Notes: generated by a model not told the origin, from the sequence alone. Counted from the stretch's first letter, positions 9,480-16,870 are shown. The stretch is 20,012 bases of DNA from Candidatus Heimdallarchaeota archaeon (GCA_021399405.1 JAAFKL010000099.1:1-20012), one strand, 5' to 3'. Program-made: numbers and translations.

Positions 9480-10193
9480 ATGAGTGAAGAAACTGGATAC
9501 AGGGTTTTGATCACCGGTGGCTCTAGTGGAGTTGGAGAATATCTAGCCTTACGACTAGCCCAAAATGTAAATAATCAAATCTATATTACTGGTCGAAATA
9601 TTGACCGATTAAATCGAGTAGCAATAGAACTCAATAAGACAGGTGCGCGTGGATTTTTCCATGAAGCAGATGTGACTTCATCTTCTGAAGCTATTAATGT
9701 GGTACAAGATGCAATAAACAAGATGGGAGGATTAGATGTATTAATTGCCAATTCTGGAGTTGGAAGATTTAAAAATATTGAAGATTTAACTGATGAAGAT
9801 ATTGATGTTCAGCTTCAAACTAATGTGTATGGAGTTTTCAATTACTTGCGTCCAGTATTAAAGCATATGAAATCCAAAGATAGAGGCCAAATAATTGTAA
9901 CTTCTTCGAATCTTGGATTTAATGTTACAGCCAAGGGAAGTGTGTATTGTGCTACAAAATTCGCAGTTCAGGCGATTATAGGGAGCTTAAGAGAAGAACT
10001 CAAAGGCACAAATATTAAAGCAGCAACAGTGAATCCAGGTGCTATTGACACTCCATGGTTTGCAGATCATGGTTCAGAACCAATTATGAAAAGATTAAAT
10101 GTTGAAGAGGTTGTTGATGCATTTATGATGATCATCAATCAAGGTGAAAGGAGTAACATAAATCATATTTTATTAAACCCTGCAAATGCATAA
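9480..10193 (+). CDS. Short-chain dehydrogenase/reductase (SDR)
   Basis: This 237-residue protein of the classical SDR family has normal length. The cofactor fingerprint TGGSSGVG is at 12-19, with R39 after the second strand hinting at NADP(H). NSGVG (91-95) replaces the common NAG motif. N115, S143 and the YxxxK motif Y156/K160 complete the catalytic tetrad. The PG motif (NPGAIDTPW, 185-193) is also present. It would reduce a carbonyl or oxidise an alcohol; the substrate cannot be read from the sequence. A weak Shine-Dalgarno aagga lies 6 bases before the ATG, and a TATA-like ttgatataac is centred about 22 bases before it. It appears to be a single-gene unit. Confidence 0.93.
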   Translation: MSEETGYRVLITGGSSGVGEYLALRLAQNVNNQIYITGRNIDRLNRVAIELNKTGARGFFHEADVTSSSEAINVVQDAINKMGGLDVLIANSGVGRFKNIEDLTDEDIDVQLQTNVYGVFNYLRPVLKHMKSKDRGQIIVTSSNLGFNVTAKGSVYCATKFAVQAIIGSLREELKGTNIKAATVNPGAIDTPWFADHGSEPIMKRLNVEEVVDAFMMIINQGERSNINHILLNPANA

Positions 10194-10357
10194 TTTCACA
10201 TTTTTATATTCATCCTAAATTGACAAATATTGAATTCTCAATGTTATATGTGGATATAAATTGCACAAATTGTTCGAATAGTGAATTACTTATAATTTCG
10301 GAAATACCCCCCTTAATTCCACGCCAAATAGCTTAGTAAGGTAAAACTTTGCGATCC

Positions 10358-10365
10358 TTTATATA
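10358..10365 (+). promoter_or_regulatory. TATA box before the longin-like candidate gene
   Basis: A clear tttatata is centred about 29-32 bases before the GTG/ATG pair at 10390/10393. This places the transcript start at or just before those codons and supports a start there. Confidence 0.55.
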
Positions 10366-10392
10366 CCATAATCACCATTATTCTAGCATGTG

Positions 10393-10971
10393 ATGCTTAT
10401 GAGCTACATGAGTCTATTCCGTCCAACAACGAATAATATTCGAATCGTAGATTTCAACCAAGATTATTACGGAAACACAAGCATACAAGATGAATCATAT
10501 GCTATGAACGATATTCCACTTGCAATTTTTAATTTGACAGAAATGGGTCCGTCCGTTTTATATCGCGATTTTGACGAGTTAAAGGGATCTAACCTAGATG
10601 AAACTGATCTTACTACCAAAATTAACACTCTCGCAGCAAATCTAATTGCAGCGACTGGGTCAGGGCATACCTATAATGAAGGTTGTTTTGACATTAAAAT
10701 GGATAGCAAAAGCGAATTCAGATTATTTGTAATTGCGATTAAAAGGCCAAATAAGAAGTATGTAGATCCCAGAATAAAATCGGGGTATTTTCATGTAGTA
10801 TTATTTATCCCACAGGATCTAGCATTAACATTACCTTCTATATCAAAGATGGAAGATGAGTTATTTGGCATTGTAGGGAAAAATATGAAAAATTCAGAGG
10901 ATTTCAATCCTAAAAAAATTAATAAATTAAAACGTAAACTTATTCAAAAAATTATCGAGTATCGAATCTAA
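10393..10971 (+). CDS. Conserved-looking small protein, possible longin-like fold
   Basis: This protein has 192 residues from ATG 10393. GTG at 10390 and further ATGs at 10402 and 10411 are alternatives; the TATA box spacing favours 10390/10393. The centre has strands separated by a long helix: an IPLAIFNLTEMGPSVLYRDF strand pair, a helix around LAANLIAATGSG, then CFDIKMD and FRLFVIAIK strands. This order recalls the longin/roadblock-type small proteins abundant in Asgard archaea, but no diagnostic motif is visible and the assignment is tentative. The C-terminus is strongly basic (KKINKLKRKLIQK) and amphipathic, which could touch membranes or acidic partners. Its stop overlaps the stop of the convergent helical-repeat gene by 4 bases. 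Confidence 0.75.
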   Translation: MLMSYMSLFRPTTNNIRIVDFNQDYYGNTSIQDESYAMNDIPLAIFNLTEMGPSVLYRDFDELKGSNLDETDLTTKINTLAANLIAATGSGHTYNEGCFDIKMDSKSEFRLFVIAIKRPNKKYVDPRIKSGYFHVVLFIPQDLALTLPSISKMEDELFGIVGKNMKNSEDFNPKKINKLKRKLIQKIIEYRI

Positions 10972-11297
10972 GATTCAACCATATCATCTTTGTCCATTCC
11001 AGGTATCATAAAATTATTAATATCCATGTAGAGTCCATTTACAAGTCTTGAAACATCTTCTGATTCGGTGTTGAATTGCAAGGAATCTGTTAATATTTTA
11101 TCTCGTAGAATTATTAAATCATGTAGTTGGTCTTCAGATATATAATCGTCTTGGGTTGCAAATTTGACAGATTCTTGAAATTTCTCAATATCGGTTCTGA
11201 GTGTTTTCAGAAATGATTCCTCTTCCTCAGTTACTTTTCCATCATCTTTTGCCATCTTCGTAAGATTTTCGAGTATTTGATTTAAATCCAGAGACAT
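10968..11297 (-). CDS. Second small helical-repeat protein (TerB-like motif), unknown function
   Basis: This 109-residue acidic, helical protein contains AKDDGKVTEEEESFL (16-30), very close to the ADGxIxxxE pattern of TerB-like domains, and a second copy, ATQDDYISEDQ (47-57). It is the same type as the 114-residue protein at 8921-9265, though sequence identity is low. It begins with ATG at 11297, with a TATA-like box about 28 bases upstream on the minus strand. It ends tail to tail with the possible longin-like gene, sharing four bases at the stops, so the two are not co-transcribed but may be antisense to each other at their ends. Function unknown. Confidence 0.75.
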   Translation of the reverse strand: MSLDLNQILENLTKMAKDDGKVTEEEESFLKTLRTDIEKFQESVKFATQDDYISEDQLHDLIILRDKILTDSLQFNTESEDVSRLVNGLYMDINNFMIPGMDKDDMVES

Positions 11298-11320
11298 TCT
11301 ATATTATTGTTAGAGGACTT

Positions 11321-11330
11321 CATTTTAAGA
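11321..11330 (-). promoter_or_regulatory. TATA-like box of the second helical-repeat gene
   Basis: On the minus strand, tcttaaaatg is centred about 28 bases before the ATG at 11297. Confidence 0.4.
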
Positions 11331-11470
11331 AAGTAGTGTGCATCTTATGTGTGACTTTATTAATTAAATTTATACTTCACTATAATTCTTGAAATTCATA
11401 TTATGGCGATGTTCCTAACATAATTGTACAAACCATTTTCCCTATGTGCGCCAGAACAAACAAACATCAT

Positions 11471-11480
11471 TTTTATAGAT
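11471..11480 (+). promoter_or_regulatory. TATA-like box of the secreted-protein gene
   Basis: The sequence ttttatagat is centred about 23 bases before the ATG at 11498, consistent with a leaderless transcript. Confidence 0.45.
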
Positions 11481-11497
11481 AAAGTGATAGAAATAGT

Positions 11498-12523
11498 ATG
11501 AAGAAATTGGGTAATTCTAAATTAATAATGTTCTTAGCATTTGTACTTGCTACTATAGTTTCAGTTTCAGCATGTTCTCTTGCTACCCCTGAATCAGTTT
11601 ATTTTGCAAATATTGAACTCACAGATAATTCTGATCAAATCCTGGTAACAGTTTCAGATAAAGATTATAATAAATGGGAACTAATTTTTGATGTGTCGAC
11701 GACAGCTCTTGAAAGTGTGAATAATCAGGTAAGTATTGGAGATCTTGAAATTCAACCATCCGAACAAAATTATAGTTCTCAGCTATTTGAAAATGCTACT
11801 GGTGTATTCTGGATCCTAACTAATACTCAGGATCAATCTGAGTTTGGAATCAAACTAACTCAAAATAAAACTTTATCTATTGAAGCTGTAGAAGATTACA
11901 TGTTTTTTGTAAGTGACAGTCTAAAAACAGCATACCTTCTCTTACCCTATGATGCAGATATTTCAGGTGGAATCAAGGACAGTGTACTTTATGCTACCAT
12001 TGCAATTGTACCTTTAGAAGACCCAAACAACATAAAATACAGCTTTGTAGCACATTCTTATTTGACCGATTTATTTTCCACTAATTTCAAGGTATATGAT
12101 GGATTACATGTGTTTTTCATCCATGGTAATGGAGCAGATTGTGTAAATTCAATCTATTTTACTTATGATCAAGATAGTTTTCAATTTTTATCGCAGACAT
12201 CTGCTTGGCAAGACGATTTGATAGATCCTCGAAATAATAAACTAATTATATCATCTTATTATTACCAAACACGTATTTCTGAGATTAAGATGATTGATCT
12301 TGATAATTTCGAGGAAACTAAATTTGAGGTAAGTGATGATGAGATCCTTGCGTTATTAGATATCGAAACAAGCAAGAGCACGTCAAGCTTGACCACTATG
12401 ATTTCTTCTACAATAAATAATACGGTCAGTTCTGTTTTACCGATATTTGGGATATATCTCCCCTTGGGATTTGTTGTATCACTATTTATTGTTAAATTAA
12501 AAATTCGGAATAAAAATCAATGA
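11498..12523 (+). CDS. Secreted, membrane-anchored protein of unknown function
   Basis: This 341-residue protein has a signal peptide (residues 1-25: basic MKK start, then a hydrophobic core) and a C-terminal membrane helix (about 312-333) ending in a short basic tail. The body would therefore sit outside the cell with the tail inside. VSAC before C26 fits the relaxed bacterial lipobox, but lipid anchoring together with a C-terminal helix would be redundant. The outside part (30-295) is rich in strand-like stretches and Asp/Asn/Ser turns, such as IELTDNSDQILVTVSD and KMIDLDNFEETKFEV. It looks like a beta-propeller or beta-sandwich, though no repeat is clear enough to name. A Ser/Thr-rich stalk (291-311) precedes the anchor. 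Function unknown; a surface binding or structural role is inference. Confidence 0.8.
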   Translation: MKKLGNSKLIMFLAFVLATIVSVSACSLATPESVYFANIELTDNSDQILVTVSDKDYNKWELIFDVSTTALESVNNQVSIGDLEIQPSEQNYSSQLFENATGVFWILTNTQDQSEFGIKLTQNKTLSIEAVEDYMFFVSDSLKTAYLLLPYDADISGGIKDSVLYATIAIVPLEDPNNIKYSFVAHSYLTDLFSTNFKVYDGLHVFFIHGNGADCVNSIYFTYDQDSFQFLSQTSAWQDDLIDPRNNKLIISSYYYQTRISEIKMIDLDNFEETKFEVSDDEILALLDIETSKSTSSLTTMISSTINNTVSSVLPIFGIYLPLGFVVSLFIVKLKIRNKNQ

Positions 12524-12588
12524 AAAGTATCGCACATGAAGTGAATTTGTATATACACACCACTAAACACAAATTATTATCTTCAGTA

Positions 12589-12597
12589 CTTTAAATA
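12589..12597 (+). promoter_or_regulatory. TATA box before the structured RNA candidate
   Basis: A strong archaeal-type ctttaaata is centred at about 12593, some 26 bases before the first base of the hairpin at 12619. No reading frame starts nearby, so this promoter would drive a non-coding transcript. Confidence 0.55.
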
Positions 12598-12618
12598 CCA
12601 GGCTGACAAATTATAACA

Positions 12619-13092
12619 GCTGCAATCAGAAGATTGTACGCAGCCAACTTACTACCTTAAGGAATAAAGGTGTAGGAGGACTAGGTAAGTATCTACCTGT
12701 CGCTTCTTTGATTTATCAAAAAGAAGAACGGAAAAGTTAGGAGCGTACCGAAACACCAGTGGTTATCCATAATGGTTGTCCTACCCTGTTATTTAGTAAA
12801 ATAAAAAACAGGAACGCTGGTACTCAGTTTACCGACTGAAAATGATCTGCCAGTGGTTAAAGATCACGGGAGACCTGACTTTGTTGACTCCAGTAGGATG
12901 AGAAGCAGAAGGAGGCACCGTTCATTTTGAACAAAACCTATTTCGGCAAAAACTTTTTTGTGTAAAAACAGGGAAGGGATTGCGATGGCGACATCAGATA
13001 TAGGGTTGCTGAACGTGAAGTACTCGTTTTCTAATTATACTAGAAAATGTGTATACAAAAAAGATCATACAAGCAAGTATGATGTCTTCCCT
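12619..13092 (+). ncRNA. Candidate long structured non-coding RNA, family unknown
   Basis: The gene-free stretch 12524-13189 is visibly richer in G+C than other gaps and dense in stems. Hairpins include 12619-12644 (gctg/cagc and caatc/gattg, agaa loop), 12652-12675, 12703-12726 (ctt ctttga/tcaaa..gaag), 12785-12812 (cctgtt/aacagg) inside 12756-12820 (ccag/ctgg), 12825-12838 (cagt/actg), 12843-12866 (tgatct/agatca), 12885-12917 (tgactcc/ggaggca, one mismatch), 12920-12932 (gttca/tgaac) and 12984-12995 (gatg, gcga tetraloop, catc). A long-range 7-base stem agggaag (12970-12976)/cttccct (13086-13092) encloses the last part. A T6 run at 12954-12959 could end a shorter transcript of about 340 bases. 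A TATA box sits at the right distance upstream. Archaeal RNase P and SRP signatures were looked for and not found. Ends and strand are inferred. Confidence 0.5.
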
Positions 13093-13189
13093 CCGAAATG
13101 TATAATAAATAATACAGCTAAGTTATTTTAACTCTTACCAACAATTCAACTGAGATGAGATTTTGGACCTGCGATATTCAATTACATAC

Positions 13190-13435
13190 ATGGAAACCCA
13201 TACCGGAGGGGGATTTAGACTATTCAGTTTTGGTAGAAGAAAAAGACAAGTTGCTAAATGTGGAAAGTGCAGAGTTAACAAGGCTATTATCAAAATGTCA
13301 AATAATGATGATGACACAGACACAATAGATCTTTGTGTTGCTTGTTACAATACTTTTACAGCTGAAGAACTGTTACGAGGAAATCCAAATCAAGAGGATG
13401 AAGAAGAAGAAGCAGAAAAAGAAGTATTCTATTAG
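13190..13435 (+). CDS. Small two-CxxC zinc-ribbon-like protein with acidic tail
   Basis: This protein has 81 residues from ATG 13190. TTG at 13163 is an alternative, giving 90 residues, and the nearest TATA-like run (13123-13131) does not settle the choice. A basic N-terminus (FGRRKRQ, 14-20) precedes CGKC (24-27) and, about 21 residues later, CVAC (49-52). The two CxxC knuckles could hold one zinc. The tail 69-78 is almost all Glu/Asp. The protein resembles a minimal zinc ribbon of the kind found in nucleic-acid or protein adaptors, but no specific family is recognised. It lies directly between the structured RNA candidate and a cysteine-rich methyltransferase gene; whether it acts with either is unknown. 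Confidence 0.7.
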   Translation: METHTGGGFRLFSFGRRKRQVAKCGKCRVNKAIIKMSNNDDDTDTIDLCVACYNTFTAEELLRGNPNQEDEEEEAEKEVFY

Positions 13436-13490
13436 AAATAAGTGGCCGGTCAAGTATTTAATCAAAACTAGCCTAACTTAGCCACAACAA

Positions 13491-13497
13491 CTTTATT
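13491..13497 (+). promoter_or_regulatory. TATA-like box of the methyltransferase gene
   Basis: The sequence ctttatt is centred about 25 bases before the GTG at 13519. This favours that GTG over the TTG at 13507 as the start of a leaderless message. Confidence 0.4.
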
Positions 13498-13518
13498 GAG
13501 TAAGTATTGGGAAACACA

Positions 13519-14784
13519 GTGTTTACTGATTACAATACTGATTATGAGATCCCTTGTTATTATTGCTCACTTTATAATGAAATAACTAAGGATTATCCCA
13601 TAAATTCGGCAAGTAAGAAGTCTATTGAGCTCACAAGAGAAATCCCTCGCTGTTTGTTTCATTTTCAATATGTTTGCAATATATGTAATCAAAATAAACA
13701 CTTCAATGGCATTGCATGGTGTTCTGATTGTAAACAATACACATGTGTTAATTGTTCATCAGTCAAAATTATAGATTTAGATTTTTTTCATTATGATTAT
13801 TACTATGAAATTAACTGCACTTTATGTAATGAAAGCAACCCAGCCCTTGATGCTGCTGAATACTTATTGCAACATCCTTATCAAATTGGAGATTTGAGAC
13901 CTGATTTCCCTATTAACTTGTGGATACCTTCAATTGGAAATTATAAAGTATCTGAGCTCAAAGGACGAAATCAATTCGAAAGATACGATTCTTGGAAATC
14001 ACAGAAAGTAGACATTCCAATTAACGATAATGACATTGTTAATCACTATGATGCTATTGCTGAAGAGGTATCGGAAGGTTATATTAAAAGTGCAATGCTG
14101 CTAGAGATCATATACCCTGCAATTATATCAGAAGTAGGTGATCTTAAAGGAAAAACTATTCTTGATTTTGGTTGTGGTCCAGGTGGGTTGACTAGACAGC
14201 TTGCGATTGCAAAGCAAGTTGTTGGGTTGGATCCAAGCAATATGATTGATATCGCAATTGAAAAAGAGCAAGAGAAAAGCTTAGGAATAATCTATCATAA
14301 ATCAGATCTTCCAAAAATAAAAAATCAATATCTACATAAATTCGATGTAATTGTTTCTAATGCAGTTTTAACAGAAATATCTGATTTACCCAAAGTTTTG
14401 CGAGATCTTTCCGACGTGATGAAACAAGATGGGACAATAATATTTACGGTGAGACACCCTAGCCTAAGGCCACCTGGGGCCTTTTCTTCAATGACAATTC
14501 CAACTGATAGCGAAAGAAATGAGGATCTGATTATGACTAGAAAAAATTATTTTGCAGAGGGACCCTACAAACTATCAGTTAAAGATCATGTATTAGATGG
14601 TGCCATAACTCATCATTATACAATTTCAACATATATCAATACTTTAACTCAATTGGGATATATTATAGTAAAATTATTTGAACCAAAACCTTCCTATGAT
14701 TTAATTAAAACAAATCCAAAAGTATTCAAAGGAACCCAGGAGTATCATCCTATGTTTTTGGGAATTGTAGCCCGAAAATCTTGA
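13519..14784 (+). CDS. Cysteine-rich zinc-binding domain fused to a class I SAM methyltransferase
   Basis: This protein has 421 residues from GTG 13519 (425 from the alternative TTG 13507). The first 105 residues carry CxxC pairs at 13-16, 53-56, 68-71, 76-79 and 100-103, plus C45 and nearby His, enough for two or more zinc sites. From about 175 a class I methyltransferase begins. Motif I is ILDFGCGPGGLT (214-225), the acidic residue D238 is in VVGLDPS, motif IV is FDVIVSNAVLTEI (275-287), and a post-motif strand IIFTVRHPS follows. It would transfer a methyl group from S-adenosylmethionine; the fold type (Methyltransf_11-like) does not reveal whether the acceptor is RNA, protein or a small molecule. 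The zinc part may supply target binding. It lies downstream of the small zinc protein but has its own TATA-like box. Confidence 0.88.
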   Translation: MFTDYNTDYEIPCYYCSLYNEITKDYPINSASKKSIELTREIPRCLFHFQYVCNICNQNKHFNGIAWCSDCKQYTCVNCSSVKIIDLDFFHYDYYYEINCTLCNESNPALDAAEYLLQHPYQIGDLRPDFPINLWIPSIGNYKVSELKGRNQFERYDSWKSQKVDIPINDNDIVNHYDAIAEEVSEGYIKSAMLLEIIYPAIISEVGDLKGKTILDFGCGPGGLTRQLAIAKQVVGLDPSNMIDIAIEKEQEKSLGIIYHKSDLPKIKNQYLHKFDVIVSNAVLTEISDLPKVLRDLSDVMKQDGTIIFTVRHPSLRPPGAFSSMTIPTDSERNEDLIMTRKNYFAEGPYKLSVKDHVLDGAITHHYTISTYINTLTQLGYIIVKLFEPKPSYDLIKTNPKVFKGTQEYHPMFLGIVARKS

Positions 14785-14836
14785 ATTAAATCGTAAATAT
14801 TAGTACATTAGTAATAGTTTCTTGCCACTAATCGAA

Positions 14837-14848
14837 TATATATAAATA
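14837..14848 (+). promoter_or_regulatory. TATA box of the second longin-like candidate
   Basis: The sequence tatatataaata is centred about 29 bases before the ATG at 14872. A short direct repeat (aagtaagtaagtg) lies between box and start. Confidence 0.55.
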
Positions 14849-14871
14849 AGTAAGTAAGTGAAAATTTAATC

Positions 14872-15375
14872 ATGAGTGAAGATTCCTATGTGTATGATGT
14901 ATATGTCATAAAAACTTCAGGAATACCTTTGGTGTCGGGTTGTACCGCTACGGATTACTGTATGGGGCACATGGGACAACATGAACTTCAATCTGGCTTC
15001 CTTGCAGCTCTCAATTCATTTTCTCAGGAAGCTTTCAATAATGAAAAGATGAGGTCTCTTGAAATGGATAATATCCAGTTGAATTTTAAAGTAAATAATG
15101 AAAAAGAGTTGATATTTGCTACTGTAAACCCTATAACTGCTAACAAAGAAGAAATTCAAAAGAAATTAACCAAAGGAATGGATCAATTTATCAAAAAATT
15201 TGGTGATAAACTTGATTCGGATATAACTACTCAACTCATGTTTGATGAATTTAGACCGATACTCGAAGATTTGGGATTAATTGGAGACAAGCTCATGTCA
15301 ACAGCTGAAGCGCAGAATGCAGAGAACTCAAAGAAAAGTAGATTACTTAGATGGATTAAAAAATTAAGAAATTAG
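14872..15375 (+). CDS. Longin/roadblock-like small protein (tentative)
   Basis: In this 167-residue protein a first strand (VYDVYVIKTSGIPLVSG, 7-23) is followed by a loop, a helix with LQSGFLAALNSFSQEAF (39-55), then paired strands (NIQLNFKVNN and ELIFATVNP), and a helix containing FIKKFGDKL. This strand-helix-strand order, with a GIPL turn and SGFLAAL helix, is typical of the longin-like proteins common in Asgard genomes, which in eukaryotes regulate small GTPases and membrane traffic. The placement is by pattern only. The loop holds C24, C30, H33 and H37, a possible metal site. The C-terminal tail (KKSRLLRWIKKLRN) is basic and amphipathic. It has its own TATA box and is convergent with the trpB2 gene. 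Confidence 0.8.
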   Translation: MSEDSYVYDVYVIKTSGIPLVSGCTATDYCMGHMGQHELQSGFLAALNSFSQEAFNNEKMRSLEMDNIQLNFKVNNEKELIFATVNPITANKEEIQKKLTKGMDQFIKKFGDKLDSDITTQLMFDEFRPILEDLGLIGDKLMSTAEAQNAENSKKSRLLRWIKKLRN

Positions 15376-15470
15376 TAGAGTAATTGGATATACAGCTTTT
15401 CAAACAAAACATTTGTTGAAAAATATTAGATTGATTGTAGAAGGTTTGAGAACTATGAATTATGATTATT

Positions 15471-15492
15471 GCGGATAGCTCTCGCTATACGC
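15471..15492. terminator. Hairpin between convergent genes, possible bidirectional terminator
   Basis: Arms gcggatagc and gctatacgc pair with one mismatch around a tctc loop. On the plus strand aaaaaatttatt follows the hairpin. It sits in the 139-base gap between the longin-like gene and trpB2, which point towards each other. Archaeal termination mainly uses T runs, so a terminator role is uncertain. Confidence 0.35.
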
Positions 15493-15514
15493 AAAAAATT
15501 TATTCTAATTTTAC

Positions 15515-16870
15515 TTAAACTTCAACTGTTTGAGTGGGTTTGTTAATTGATGAAGGACTAGCAATATGATCCTGCAAACCTCCCTGTAAGTATTCTTCAT
15601 AACCAACAAGATCAAGATACCCATGACCTGACAAATTGAATAGAATTATCTTCTCAGCACCCTTGGGTACCTGTCTTGCTTGTTTTATCGTTTCTGCGAT
15701 AGCATGGCTGCTTTCAGGTGCAGGAATAATACCTTCATTCTGAATGAATAATTTTGCTGCATCAAATACTTCAATTTGACCATAAGCTTTTGGAGTTACT
15801 AAATTCTGTTCTAATAAATTACTTAGGGTAGGTGCTAGACCGTGGTAACGCAGTCCACCAGCATGAACTGGTGGTGGAACGAAGTCAGACCCAATAGAAT
15901 GCATCATCAAAAGTGGTGTCATTTGACCTGAATCACCAAAATCATAACCAAACTGTCCTTTTGTCATTTTTGGAGCTGCTCCAGATTCAACCGCGATAAT
16001 TTCAAGATCTGATTTTTGCTCAATTTTATCCTTAATAAATGGATAAGCAAGGCCTGCGAGGTTTGATCCACCACCAACACACCCAATTACAATATCAGGA
16101 TAAATGTCTGCATTTTCCATTTGAATTTTTGCTTCTTGGCCAATTATTGTTTGATGGATAAGCACATGATTTAACACACTACCAAGTGAATACTTTGATC
16201 CTGTTTTTACAGTTTGTTCAATTGCTTCACCAATTGCTATGCCTAAACTTCCCGGATGATGCGGATTTTGATCCAATAACCGTTTACCAAACTCCGTTAA
16301 TCTAGATGGAGATGGATGAACTATGGTCTTATCATTGAATAATTGCATCATTGTCTTACGGTGTGGTTTGGTATCGTAACTAACGCGGACCATGAAAACC
16401 TCTAATTCCATATCAAAAAAGGATGTCGCATAGGATAATGCAGTACCCCATTGTCCTGCGCCAGTCTCTGTAATTAACTTCTCCACTCCTTCCTTAGAAT
16501 TATAGTAGGCTTGAGGAATTGCTGTATTGGTTTTGTGAGATCCTGCAGGACTCACCCCTTCATACTTGTAGTATATCTTGGCTCCCGTTCCAAGAAATTC
16601 TTCAAGTCTTTTTGCTCTGTATATCGGAGTGGGACGAATTTGTGCATATATTTCCCTAACAGGTTCGGGAATAGGAATGTATCTCTCAGTAGAAACTTCC
16701 TGTTTTATCAACTCAATTGGGAATAATGGAGCAAGGTCTTCTGGTCCAATAGGCTCTTTAGTTCCTGGATTTAAAGGAGGGCTTAAAGGAACGGTTAGAT
16801 CTGCTGCTATATTGTAATAGCTCTTTGGCATTTCTTCAATTGATAATCTCAATATCTCTTTTTTTGTCAT
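15515..16870 (-). CDS. trpB2: Tryptophan synthase beta chain, TrpB2 type
   Basis: This 451-residue PLP enzyme joins indole and serine to make tryptophan. K113 in SHKTN binds PLP. ETGAGQWG (135-142) holds the catalytic-type Glu, and GGGSN (266-270) forms the phosphate-binding loop. HAGGLRYHG (336-344) and the closing NLSGHG (412-417) are characteristic of the TrpB2 branch, as is the longer N-terminus compared with roughly 400-residue TrpB1. No trpA or other trp gene is nearby. TrpB2 enzymes usually stand alone and work on free indole or salvage it, and some may use other substrates such as phosphoserine. The ATG at 16870 is supported by a TATA-like box 26 bases upstream. An inverted repeat covers that box and may regulate the gene. 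Confidence 0.95.
   Translation of the reverse strand: MTKKEILRLSIEEMPKSYYNIAADLTVPLSPPLNPGTKEPIGPEDLAPLFPIELIKQEVSTERYIPIPEPVREIYAQIRPTPIYRAKRLEEFLGTGAKIYYKYEGVSPAGSHKTNTAIPQAYYNSKEGVEKLITETGAGQWGTALSYATSFFDMELEVFMVRVSYDTKPHRKTMMQLFNDKTIVHPSPSRLTEFGKRLLDQNPHHPGSLGIAIGEAIEQTVKTGSKYSLGSVLNHVLIHQTIIGQEAKIQMENADIYPDIVIGCVGGGSNLAGLAYPFIKDKIEQKSDLEIIAVESGAAPKMTKGQFGYDFGDSGQMTPLLMMHSIGSDFVPPPVHAGGLRYHGLAPTLSNLLEQNLVTPKAYGQIEVFDAAKLFIQNEGIIPAPESSHAIAETIKQARQVPKGAEKIILFNLSGHGYLDLVGYEEYLQGGLQDHIASPSSINKPTQTVEV

Noticed and set aside
10229..10242. attga-attc-tcaat hairpin after the SDR gene
   Set aside because: The stem is short and AT-only with no T run after it; such hairpins are expected by chance in AT-rich gaps.
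11570..11578. Lipobox-like VSAC as proof of a lipoprotein
   Set aside because: The protein also has a clear C-terminal membrane anchor, and archaeal lipobox rules are loose, so this is noted only as a possibility.
12885..12917. Resemblance to SRP RNA helix 8 (ccag ... gaagcag) and to the RNase P CR-IV string (gcagaaggaggc)
   Set aside because: The short matches are isolated. The SRP apical stem around a GNRA loop does not pair here, and no RNase P CR-I partner (gaggaaagtcc-like) exists upstream. A covariance-model search would decide.
12990..13010. cagatatag resembling the S element of group I introns
   Set aside because: No pairing P7 partner, P/Q elements or interrupted gene were found, so an intron is not supported.
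13441..13484. gtggc/gccac inverted repeat before the methyltransferase gene
   Set aside because: Only five base pairs over a 30-base spacer, too weak to call.
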